DNA of 64,000 bases from Paracoccaceae bacterium. GTDB taxonomy: Bacteria > Pseudomonadota > Alphaproteobacteria > Rhodobacterales > Rhodobacteraceae. Numbering within the stretch: position 1 is the stretch's first letter; every line of letters starts with the position of its first letter. Position numbers and translations under genes: made by a program. The stretch covers positions 104,043-168,042 of the forward strand of contig JAKITO010000004.1 of the NCBI GenBank assembly GCA_021648025.1. The letters are read 5' to 3'. Below are positions 55,523-63,032 of the stretch, in pieces. The notes under the pieces are model-generated. The model was not told where the DNA came from, did not search any database, and worked only from the letters and a program-made list of their open reading frames with translations.

Positions 55523-56289
55523 GTCCAGCCCCCCTGCAATGCCCTGACCGGCGAGACATGCAAAACCCCGCTTTGGCCTATCTGCACCTCGGCCTCGACC
55601 CCGTAAACCTGTTGCAGGATTTCCGGGTTCAGCACCTTGTCGGGCGCGCCATCGGCACAGATCACCCCGCCGTTCAGAAACACGATCCGGTCGGCGAACC
55701 GCGCGGCCAGTGACAGATCGTGCATCGCCGCCATGGTGATCATACCACTGTCGCAACAGGTCGCGCGGATACGATCCAGCACGATCAACTGATGGCGCAG
55801 ATCCAACGCCGCTGTGGGTTCATCCAGCAACAGCACCTTGGGCGCGCGAAACAGCGATTGTGCCAGAAACACCAGTTGGCGCTGTCCGCCGCTGATGGCA
55901 CCGATGGGCCGGTCCTGCAATTCCTCCAGATGAAACCGCGCCAGCGCCGCGATGGCCTGCGCGCGAATATCATCGCCAATGCGCATCCCCAATGACTGTA
56001 AACGCCCCAGCAACACCACCTCCAGCACCGTCAGCGAACTTTGCGCACCGGTATCCTGCGGCATATAGGCGATGGTTTTCAGCTTCTCGCTTTGATTCAG
56101 CACCTGCCCTGCCAGTGCCGCCTGCCCCTTGGCCGGGATCAGTCCGGCAATGGATTTCAACAGGGTGGATTTACCGGTGCCGTTGGGGCCGACAAGGGCG
56201 GTGAATGTGCCCTGCTCCAGCCCCATGCCGACCCGGTCCAGAATGGTGCGCCCGTCAAAGGCTACGCTGATTTCCCTTATTTCAAACAT
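55510..56289 (-). CDS. Iron/cobalamin-type ABC transporter ATPase
   Basis: 259 residues. Walker A GPNGTGKST, signature ISGGQRQLVFLAQ, Walker B VLLLDEPTAALD. FecE/BtuD class. Start ATG overlaps the permease stop (TGATG). Powers import together with the two genes upstream. Substrate discussed under the binding protein. Confidence 0.95.
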   Translation of the reverse strand: MFEIREISVAFDGRTILDRVGMGLEQGTFTALVGPNGTGKSTLLKSIAGLIPAKGQAALAGQVLNQSEKLKTIAYMPQDTGAQSSLTVLEVVLLGRLQSLGMRIGDDIRAQAIAALARFHLEELQDRPIGAISGGQRQLVFLAQSLFRAPKVLLLDEPTAALDLRHQLIVLDRIRATCCDSGMITMAAMHDLSLAARFADRIVFLNGGVICADGAPDKVLNPEILQQVYGVEAEVQIGQSGVLHVSPVRALQGGWTNSV

Positions 56290-57341
56290 CACCAATGCCT
56301 TTGCCTTCCCGTTAGTATCAAGCCGAATAAAAAGGGCACGCCGACCAATGCGGTCACAATACCGATCGGCACCACCGCCCCGGGCGACAGTAGTTTGGAG
56401 GCGATCGAGGCCCCCATCATGATCAGCCCGCCACAAACCGCCGATGCCGGGATCAGCAGGCGCTGGTCCTCGCCCACCATCATGCGCGCCAGATGCGGTG
56501 CAACCAGCCCGACAAAGCCGATGGTGCCGACAAAGGCCACCGCCCCCGCCGTCAGCAACGCCACCACAAAGAACACCCGCCGCCGCAGCGCGCCGACATT
56601 CACACCCAGGCTGGCGGCGCGTTCGTCCCCCAGCCGCAGGGCGGTCAGTTTCCAGAAATCGGGCAGCAGCAGCGCCACAGCGATCACAAGGATCACACCG
56701 GAAACCGAAACCGAGAACCACGTGGCCTTGAGCATCGAGCCAAACATCCAGAACACGATTTCCTGCAAGACCTCGGGCGAGGCCAGATACTGCACCAGGG
56801 ATTGCATCGACTGGAACAAAAACAGCGTGGCGATCCCGGCCAGCACCATGACTTCGGCGGTGATGCCCCGGATATGGGCCAGACCGTAAACCATCAGACA
56901 GGCCAGGCCCGCACAAAGGAATGCCATGACCGGGATGGTCATCGACGGAATGAACGGCAGGGTGAACCCGAACAGAATGGTAATCGCCGCACCAAATCCG
57001 GCCGCCGCGGAAAAGCCCAGCGTATAGGGGCTGGCCAGAGGGTTGCCCAGAAGGGTCTGCATCTCGGCCCCGGCAATGCCAAGGGACGCACCCACAATCA
57101 GGGCCATCAGACTCATGGGCAGGCGGATCGAATGGACGATAATTACAGTGGTCGGGTCATCGGCGGTTGCGGGCGATACCAGCGCCGCAAGCACATCGAA
57201 AACATTCAGAAAGGCGGGGCCGGTCAGGATGTCGCCAATAAAGGCCACAGCCAGAAGGCCGCAAATGAACACCAGCCAGAACAGACGGCGCGCCATCTGC
57301 CGACCACTGGCCGAACCGGCGGTGGTTGCATCAGTTGCCAC
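56289..57341 (-). CDS. Iron/cobalamin-type ABC transporter permease (FecCD family)
   Basis: 350 residues, about ten hydrophobic helices. Family motifs: LPMSLMALIVGASLGIAGAEMQTLLGNPLASPYTLGFSAAAG and GTIGFVGLVAPHLARMMVGEDQRLLIPASAVCGGLIM. FecCD permeases import ferric siderophores, heme or cobalamin. A single permease gene acts as homodimer. Start ATG 57341. Confidence 0.95.
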   Translation of the reverse strand: MATDATTAGSASGRQMARRLFWLVFICGLLAVAFIGDILTGPAFLNVFDVLAALVSPATADDPTTVIIVHSIRLPMSLMALIVGASLGIAGAEMQTLLGNPLASPYTLGFSAAAGFGAAITILFGFTLPFIPSMTIPVMAFLCAGLACLMVYGLAHIRGITAEVMVLAGIATLFLFQSMQSLVQYLASPEVLQEIVFWMFGSMLKATWFSVSVSGVILVIAVALLLPDFWKLTALRLGDERAASLGVNVGALRRRVFFVVALLTAGAVAFVGTIGFVGLVAPHLARMMVGEDQRLLIPASAVCGGLIMMGASIASKLLSPGAVVPIGIVTALVGVPFLFGLILTGRQRHW

Positions 57342-57400
57342 GGGAATTCTCCTGTTGGAAATGGGTTGGGGGGCGCACGCGAACGCCCCCCGAAACCGGC

Positions 57401-58516
57401 CTAGTCAGCCAGTTTCAGCATGAACGTACCTTCGGCCGTGATGGGCAGATATTTGGTGTAATAGGCCTTGTGATTGGCCACAGGATCCACATCGGCAAAG
57501 GCCTCGGGATACATTGCCTTGGCCATATACTGCAAGAAGGTATAGTCATACAGCGTACGCGCCCCCCCGTGGTAAACCGCATAGATCTGGTCCTTTTTCA
57601 CAGCCATCAGACCGGGCCAGCCAGCGCGCTGCGTGAATGGCATCAGGCGTTCGCGGGTCTGGGCCGGATCAACACCAAAGCCCATCAAGACAGCATTGTC
57701 GCGTTTCATCCAGTAGGAACCGGCAATGAAAACCACATCGGGGTTCAAGGCGATCACATATTCCGGATTCAGCGGTCCCCAGCTTTCAACTTTGCCAGCC
57801 GCGATATTTTTACCCCCGGCCAGTTCAACAACACCACCCCACATGCCCGAGCCGTAGGAGTTGCCGTATTCACCGGCCCCCTTGCTACCCAGTTCAACAT
57901 AGACCTTGGGTTTTTTCCCACCGCGCGCTTCCAGCGCTTTGGCAACGCGGGCTTCGACATCGGCCACGGCGGCAACATAGTTGTCCACCAGTTCCTGCGC
58001 CCGTTCCTCGGCGCCGATCACCTTGCCGATCAGCAGGGTGCTGGCGACGTGTTTCTCAACGGTCTGGGCGTTGAAGTCGACCACGACAACCGGAATGCCG
58101 GCGGCCTCGAGTTTGCCGACGATTTCGCCCATCGCACGATACTGCCATGCGGCGATGATGGCCACATCGGGTTTGGCGACCACAGCTTTTTCGATTGCGA
58201 ATGTACCGGCATCGACTTCACCGACATCCACCAGCGCATCCAGCGCCGGATTGACGGCGTTATAAGACTTCCACTGCGAATTGCGCCAGCCTTCCCATGC
58301 GGGACGGGAAATGGCGACAACCTTGTCATAGGCATCGGGGCCGCCAATGGCGTAGAAATCCTCGAAGTAAAAGCCCAGAAGTACGCGGTTCACGTTGTCC
58401 GGCACCTCGACGGTGCGGTTCATGGTGTCGATAACTGTGCCGGCAAAGGCGGTAGATACAGACATGGTCAGGCTTGCGGCAACCGCCGCCAGAGCCACAA
58501 GGGTTCTGCGTTTCAT
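57401..58516 (-). CDS. Iron/cobalamin-type ABC transporter substrate-binding protein
   Basis: 371 residues, signal peptide (LVALAAVAASLTMSVSTAFA). Helical-backbone binding protein (TVIDTMNRTVEVPDNVNRVLLG; AWQYRAMGEIVGKLEAAGIPVVVVDF; NPDVVFIAGSYW). Typical of FecB/BtuF. Ligand not predictable; a ferric chelate is favoured by the nearby reductase-like genes. Upstream is a 9-bp inverted repeat. Confidence 0.92.
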   Translation of the reverse strand: MKRRTLVALAAVAASLTMSVSTAFAGTVIDTMNRTVEVPDNVNRVLLGFYFEDFYAIGGPDAYDKVVAISRPAWEGWRNSQWKSYNAVNPALDALVDVGEVDAGTFAIEKAVVAKPDVAIIAAWQYRAMGEIVGKLEAAGIPVVVVDFNAQTVEKHVASTLLIGKVIGAEERAQELVDNYVAAVADVEARVAKALEARGGKKPKVYVELGSKGAGEYGNSYGSGMWGGVVELAGGKNIAAGKVESWGPLNPEYVIALNPDVVFIAGSYWMKRDNAVLMGFGVDPAQTRERLMPFTQRAGWPGLMAVKKDQIYAVYHGGARTLYDYTFLQYMAKAMYPEAFADVDPVANHKAYYTKYLPITAEGTFMLKLAD

Positions 58517-58551
58517 TTGGTATTCTCCAATTTGGTCAATATGCGTAACGT

Positions 58552-58576
58552 TCTGTTTTCCTTAAAAGAAAACAGA
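58552..58576. promoter_or_regulatory. Inverted repeat operator in front of ABC importer
   Basis: TCTGTTTTC - CTTAAAA - GAAAACAGA, perfect 9-bp arms, 36 bases upstream of the binding-protein start. Does not match Fur or Irr consensus; regulator unknown. Confidence 0.7.
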
Positions 58577-58624
58577 TCGAAACCTTTGCAAGATTTCACT
58601 GCCGTCCCGCACCGCAAAGTGCAG

Positions 58625-59026
58625 TTACGACAGGGACCAAACCGGGGGGGCGCGGATACGCGCGTTGTTGACTACTGCCTGCGTTCTGCGATCATCGCTG
58701 GCCTGGGAAAGCTGCTTGTAACCGGAATCGCAAGGGGTAAAATCCAGCAGCTCGGTCGCCGCTGTCAGGGTTGGAGCCACACTGAAACTGACACACCAGT
58801 CACAGGGGGTTTCCAGCACCTTGCCGTCCTCGCCCTCGATCGGATTGCCGTCCTGGTCCAGATAAATGGTGACAAGCCCGTCACCGCTACAGATTACAAT
58901 CGCCTGTCCGGCATATTCCGCCGAGCCGATGGCCGAAGCCCCAACCGACCATCCGCCTATCATGACCAGCTGCGTAAACAACCAGATAAAAACGGGAACA
59001 AAGCTGAATAGTCCGCTTGGTCTCAA
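58625..59026 (-). CDS. Membrane-anchored or secreted hypothetical (DUF2946-like)
   Basis: 133 residues: N-terminal hydrophobic segment (FSFVPVFIWLFTQLVMIGGWSV), then AIVICSGDGLVTIYLDQDG, and ETPCDWCVSFSV. Cysteine pattern C...PCDWC is seen in DUF2946-type proteins linked to copper or heme. Upstream of the importer genes on the same strand. Assignment is tentative. Confidence 0.6.
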   Translation of the reverse strand: MRPSGLFSFVPVFIWLFTQLVMIGGWSVGASAIGSAEYAGQAIVICSGDGLVTIYLDQDGNPIEGEDGKVLETPCDWCVSFSVAPTLTAATELLDFTPCDSGYKQLSQASDDRRTQAVVNNARIRAPPVWSLS

Positions 59027-59122
59027 GGTTATTTTGCTCCGGGGACAATCAATTCAGGACTGGGGCCAATTCAGGACTGGGGCGCGATTTTACCTGACAT
59101 GAATTCCGTACCCTGTCGAGCC

Positions 59123-60451
59123 TCAAAACTGCGCTGGATGCAGTATTGCCTCAAAGCCATCTGTGCGCCCTGTTGCAGGGGAACAAAGTTCCAGCCGACC
59201 ACCCGTTCCATCGGCAATCACCTGCACGATCGCCAGGCCCAGACCGCTTCCGTCTGCGTTTCTGTCGCGCCGGGCAAACCGTTGGGTCAGGGTTTGCAAT
59301 TCATCCGGGGGCACAACTGAACCGGCGTTGACCACTTTCACGGTGCCGTCTTTGCCCAGCTCCATGCTGACCGGCGCGCTTGCATCCCCGTGGCGCAGCG
59401 CATTTTCCAACAGGTTGCGCACGGCAATGGCAAAGGCGTCCGGGTCAATCCTCGACATTACCGGCTGATCCGGCAGATTCAGTTCAAGCCGGTTGTCGTG
59501 ATCGACATGGGCAAAATCATCGGCCACCATTCCCAATACCTGCACCAGATCATGCGGTGTATCAACGCGCAAACTTGCGCCTTCTGCACGGGCCATCTGC
59601 ATCAGTTTTTCCGACAAACGATTCAGCCGTTTCAGCGATATTTCGACATCATTGGCCCGTTTGCGCGTGGCATCTTCGGCGGTTTCCGCCTGCAAGCGCT
59701 GGATCTGCGCCAGTGCTGCGGCAACAGGTGTGCGCAACTCGTGCGCGGCATTGGCGGCAAAGCTGCGCTCGGCCTCAAGCGTGCGCTGCAAGCGTTCCAG
59801 CAAGGCATTCACCGCCTCGGCAACCGGGGTGATTTCGGTAGGCAGCCTGCCGGTATCAACAGGTGTCAGGTCACGCCCGTCACGCGCGGCCACTTCATCA
59901 CGAAACCCGCGCAGTGGGCCAAGCATGATGCGCAACAACAACCAGATTCCGCCCAGCGTCAGCGGCAACAGGAAAAACAAAGGCAACCCCAGCGCCATCA
60001 GGGTTTCACGCGCCGCTTCGTCGCGGTGCCACAACGGTTCGGCAACGGCGATGGTGAAATCGCCATCAAGGGCTGCATCAAAGTAGAAAATATGGGTTTC
60101 GGTCTGGGAAAATCCGGTTTTCTGAAAAGGCGGGAAATCGCGGGTATTGGCATCATGCGAACGCAACAATACCCGTCCGGCCCGGTCGCGCACCACATAG
60201 GTCAGGAACTCCTCGTGTTCGCGCAAGGTGCTGATAAGTTGTTCGGTGCCGTCATCCTCGGCCCCAAACAGCTCCTGAACCGCCAGTGGCAATATCCGCT
60301 GAGCGGTTTCCTCAAGGGCGCTGTCAAAGACCTCGTCCATTTCGTGGCGAATTGTCGAGGCGGTGATCAGCGCGGTGATGACCCACACCAACGCCACGCT
60401 TGATCCGATGGCAAAGGCAAGGCGCCCCTGAAGGCTGCGCGCAAACCTCAT
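59123..60451 (-). CDS. Sensor histidine kinase (QseC-like)
   Basis: 442 residues. Helices at about 11-31 and 151-175; periplasmic domain between. HAMP, H-box FAANAAHELRTPVAAAL with His237, N-box NLLENALRHG, G-box GSGLGLAIVQVIAD. Looks like QseC/PmrB class. The G1 box is weak (VKVVNAGSVVPPDEL), a feature also seen in some QseC proteins. Start ATG overlaps the regulator stop by 4 bases. Confidence 0.93.
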   Translation of the reverse strand: MRFARSLQGRLAFAIGSSVALVWVITALITASTIRHEMDEVFDSALEETAQRILPLAVQELFGAEDDGTEQLISTLREHEEFLTYVVRDRAGRVLLRSHDANTRDFPPFQKTGFSQTETHIFYFDAALDGDFTIAVAEPLWHRDEAARETLMALGLPLFFLLPLTLGGIWLLLRIMLGPLRGFRDEVAARDGRDLTPVDTGRLPTEITPVAEAVNALLERLQRTLEAERSFAANAAHELRTPVAAALAQIQRLQAETAEDATRKRANDVEISLKRLNRLSEKLMQMARAEGASLRVDTPHDLVQVLGMVADDFAHVDHDNRLELNLPDQPVMSRIDPDAFAIAVRNLLENALRHGDASAPVSMELGKDGTVKVVNAGSVVPPDELQTLTQRFARRDRNADGSGLGLAIVQVIADGTGGRLELCSPATGRTDGFEAILHPAQF

Positions 60452-61107
60452 GCCTCGCCCAGCCGATAGCCCATGCCACGCACGGTATCGATTTTTTCGC
60501 GACCCAGCTTTTTGCGCAAGCGGCTTATGTGTACTTCTATGGTATTGCTTTCGACCTCGGTGTCAAAGGCATAAAGCCGTTCTTCCAGTTGCGCTTTGGA
60601 CAAAATCTGCCCCGGATGTTGCACAAAACCTTCAAACAAAACCCATTCACGTGCCGTCAGTGGCAACAGCTTACCCTGACGGCGCACCGACTTGGATGCC
60701 AGATCAACCTCGAGATCACCGATGCTGACCAGAGGGTTCGGATTGCCGGTATAACGCCGCGCCACAGCGGCCAGTCGGGCCGAAAGTTCGCAAAGGTCAA
60801 ACGGTTTGACCATATAGTCATCCGCGCCCGCATTCAGCCCGTCGATCCGGTCGCTGATCTGGTCCAGCGCGGTCAGGATAATCACCGGCGTGACATCGCC
60901 ACGTTTGCGAATTTCACGCAGGAAAGGCAGGCCGCGCCCGTCGGGCAGCATCAGATCCAGCAGCACCAGATCATAACTCGCGGCCGCGATATGGTCGCCC
61001 GCCTCGTCCAGCCGGGTAACCCAGTCAACCGAATGGCCCTCGGCCTTGATCTGGTCGCGCACGCCCGCGCCCAGCAGTGTATCATCTTCGATCAGTAAAA
61101 CCCGCAT
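60448..61107 (-). CDS. Response regulator (QseB-like, OmpR family)
   Basis: 219 residues. Receiver MRVLLIEDDTLLGAGVRDQIKAEG with Asp51 in LVLLDLMLPDGRGLPFL and Lys in DYMVKPFDLCEL; winged helix LTAREWVLFEGFVQHPGQILSKAQLEERLYAFDTEVESNTIEVHISRLRKKLG. Divergent from the PepSY gene, which it probably controls. ATG 61107 by homology. Confidence 0.95.
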   Translation of the reverse strand: MRVLLIEDDTLLGAGVRDQIKAEGHSVDWVTRLDEAGDHIAAASYDLVLLDLMLPDGRGLPFLREIRKRGDVTPVIILTALDQISDRIDGLNAGADDYMVKPFDLCELSARLAAVARRYTGNPNPLVSIGDLEVDLASKSVRRQGKLLPLTAREWVLFEGFVQHPGQILSKAQLEERLYAFDTEVESNTIEVHISRLRKKLGREKIDTVRGMGYRLGEA

Positions 61108-61248
61108 CCAATTGCCCTCGTCGTTTGGCCGAATATTGCCGGGAAACCTTACAGTCACCTGAAGCAAAATAGAACAAGTCGTTCAGCTAGTTGTCAGGAA
61201 CCAATGCCATTAACAGCAGCAACACAAACCTGAAAGGGATCTGATACG

Positions 61249-61743
61249 ATGGGAAAGCCGATGAAAAAACCACTGATACTGGCAGGCCTGATGATTGCCC
61301 TGTCCAGCGGAACACCAGTTTTTGCCGATGATGACGACTGCTATGTGCCGATGTCGCAATGGCAATCACGCGACGCCGCGCGCAGTTGGGCCGAAAGCCA
61401 AGGCTGGGACGTGCGCCGCATCAAGATTGATGACGGCTGCTATGAAATTGAAGGCTATGACCAATCGCGCCGCGAAATCGAAGTCAAGATCGACCCCTCG
61501 ACGTTTGCGATCGTCGAGTTTGAATATGAGGACGATGACGACGATGATGACGATGATGACGACGACGACCGCCGCAATTACAAAAAAACGGCCCCTGCCG
61601 GACCTATTGCCCCGGTCAGCCCACCCAATAACGGCCTGTTTGCCCCAGCCAGCCCACCCAATAACGGCCTGTTTGCACCTGGCAGCAAACCCAATAACGG
61701 CCTGTTTGCACCTGGCAGCAAACCCGAGGTGATCACACGATGA
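61249..61743 (+). CDS. PepSY-domain secreted protein with Asp tract and C-terminal repeats
   Basis: 164 residues. Signal peptide (LILAGLMIALSSGTPVFA), PepSY domain (WQSRDAARSWAESQGWDVRRIKIDDGCYEIEGYD, then REIEVKIDPSTFAIVEFE) with two cysteines, then 13 consecutive aspartates, then three copies of an 11-residue unit PNNGLFAPGSK. ATG 61249 with AAAGGGA upstream. Overlaps the cytochrome b gene by 4 bases. Probably periplasmic metal-binding partner of the reductase. Confidence 0.85.
   Translation: MGKPMKKPLILAGLMIALSSGTPVFADDDDCYVPMSQWQSRDAARSWAESQGWDVRRIKIDDGCYEIEGYDQSRREIEVKIDPSTFAIVEFEYEDDDDDDDDDDDDDRRNYKKTAPAGPIAPVSPPNNGLFAPASPPNNGLFAPGSKPNNGLFAPGSKPEVITR
61624..61722 (+). repeat. 33-bp tandem repeat in PepSY gene, three copies
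   Basis: CCCAATAACGGCCTGTTTGC at 61624, 61657 and 61690, period 33 bases, coding for the PNNGLFAP repeats. Confidence 0.95.
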
Positions 61744-62342
61744 TCCGCGGGCCAATTACAATCATCAAGACCTATCACTGGTTGCTTGTGGTGGCCGTCG
61801 GATTTTCCTGGCTTGCGGCCGACGAGCTGGAACTGTGGCATGAATACGCCGGCTATGTCGCGCTGGCGCTGATTGCAATGCGCATTGTCTGGCATTTTGC
61901 CGGGCCGCGTTCGGCAAGCATGACACGGTATTTTCGCGGTGCCAAAAAGGCGCTGGCCTATGTGCGCGATCTGCTTTTCGGGCGCAACCCCCGCGCGCTC
62001 GGAACCTTTCCGTTTGCAGGCCTGTCGGTGGTGGTGTTGCTGATAACCGTGACAGCCACCAGCGTTTCGGGCTGGCTGATGGTCGAACCCTCGCGCATGG
62101 CGATACTGCAGGAACTGCCGTCTCTGGTGGCGCCGGCCTATGCAGATGGCGACGATTACGGACGCTATGGTGATGATGACGACGACTACGGATTTGGTGG
62201 CGAAGCCATGGAGGAAATCCACGAATTTCTGGCCAACTTCCTGCTGCTGGCGATCTTTTCCCACATTGCCCTGATGGTGTACAACGCCCGCAACAAAAGT
62301 GGCCGTCCGGCACCGCCAGGCGGATCTGTCAGTCAAGGTTGA
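61740..62342 (+). CDS. Cytochrome b561-like membrane protein
   Basis: 200 residues, four transmembrane helices with histidines in IIKTYHWLLVVAVGFSWL, ELWHEYAGYVALALIAMRIVWHF and FSHIALMVYNARN. A periplasmic loop before the last helix carries YADGDDYGRYGDDDDDYGFGG, acidic like the Asp tract of the preceding protein. Ni/Fe-hydrogenase-type b cytochrome (COG3658). Overlaps the PepSY gene (ATGA). Terminator follows. Confidence 0.9.
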   Translation: MIRGPITIIKTYHWLLVVAVGFSWLAADELELWHEYAGYVALALIAMRIVWHFAGPRSASMTRYFRGAKKALAYVRDLLFGRNPRALGTFPFAGLSVVVLLITVTATSVSGWLMVEPSRMAILQELPSLVAPAYADGDDYGRYGDDDDDYGFGGEAMEEIHEFLANFLLLAIFSHIALMVYNARNKSGRPAPPGGSVSQG

Positions 62343-62367
62343 CGGCACAACCAAAACCTCCCCCCTC

Positions 62368-62407
62368 GGCCCCGTCTCTTTCACACAAGAGCGGGGCCAT
62401 TTTTTTC
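62368..62407 (+). terminator. Intrinsic terminator after the cytochrome b gene
   Basis: GGCCCCG - 17-base loop - CGGGGCC followed by A and seven or more T. Separates the PepSY-cytochrome pair from DUF2271. Confidence 0.85.
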
Positions 62408-62470
62408 AAACCCGCCAAACCCGCCAAAACCGCCAAAGCTGACAGAAACCTGAAGCCAATCCTTGCAAAC

Positions 62471-62500
62471 TGTCAGCCAAGTGTCAGCCAGGCCTGTCAA
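62471..62500 (+). promoter_or_regulatory. TGTCAG direct repeats upstream of DUF2271
   Basis: TGTCAGCCA at 62471 and 62482 (11-base spacing) and TGTCAA at 62495. Pattern fits an OmpR-family regulator such as the adjacent QseB-like protein. Confidence 0.45.
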
Positions 62501-62537
62501 AACAGCTTCAACAAACCAACAAACTGGAGTTCGAATC

Positions 62538-63005
62538 ATGAAAACCCTTCTATCCGCCCTGGCTTTAAGCACTGCAATTTTTCTGCCCGGGGCTGTTGCC
62601 GCCAAATCCGTAACCCTGACCACAGAAATGAAAAACTATCGCGGACCGGGGGCCTATATCGTGCTTTATGTCACCGATGCCAAAGGCGCCTATCAGGGCA
62701 GCCTGTGGATGGCCGGTGGCAAATCCAAGTATTACAAACACCTGCCGGGCTGGTTTCGCGCCACACGCGGAGATCTGGGGCAAGTCAGCGGCATTACCGG
62801 GGCCAGTGTTGGCTCTGGTCGCACCCATACTTTGAATTTTGATCTGGCCGACGGGCTGTTTGATGCCGGTTACAAGCTTCATATCGACACTTCTGTCGAA
62901 GATGGTCGTGATGTCGCAAATGATGTGGTCGTGCCCCTGACCAGCGCCAATGCGGGCAAATCTTTTCGCGGCAAACGTTACATCAGCAAGTTCACCTTCA
63001 AATAG
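62538..63005 (+). CDS. DUF2271 periplasmic protein
   Basis: 155 residues, signal peptide (LLSALALSTAIFLPGAVAA). DUF2271 domain: VTLTTEMKNYRGPGAYIVLYVTDAKGAYQGSLWMAGGKSKYYKHLPGWFRA and GITGASVGSGRTHTLNFDLADGL. Family associates with PepSY-TM reductases and FMN transferase ApbE. GGAG-like site upstream. Start of a unit with the next gene. Confidence 0.9.
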   Translation: MKTLLSALALSTAIFLPGAVAAKSVTLTTEMKNYRGPGAYIVLYVTDAKGAYQGSLWMAGGKSKYYKHLPGWFRATRGDLGQVSGITGASVGSGRTHTLNFDLADGLFDAGYKLHIDTSVEDGRDVANDVVVPLTSANAGKSFRGKRYISKFTFK

Positions 63006-63032
63006 TTGATTGTTTTAACAAGGATACCTGTC

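Noticed and set aside
58552..58576. Fur or Irr box
   Set aside because: The arms do not match the Fur consensus or the TTTAGAA-type Irr box; I report it only as an unassigned operator.
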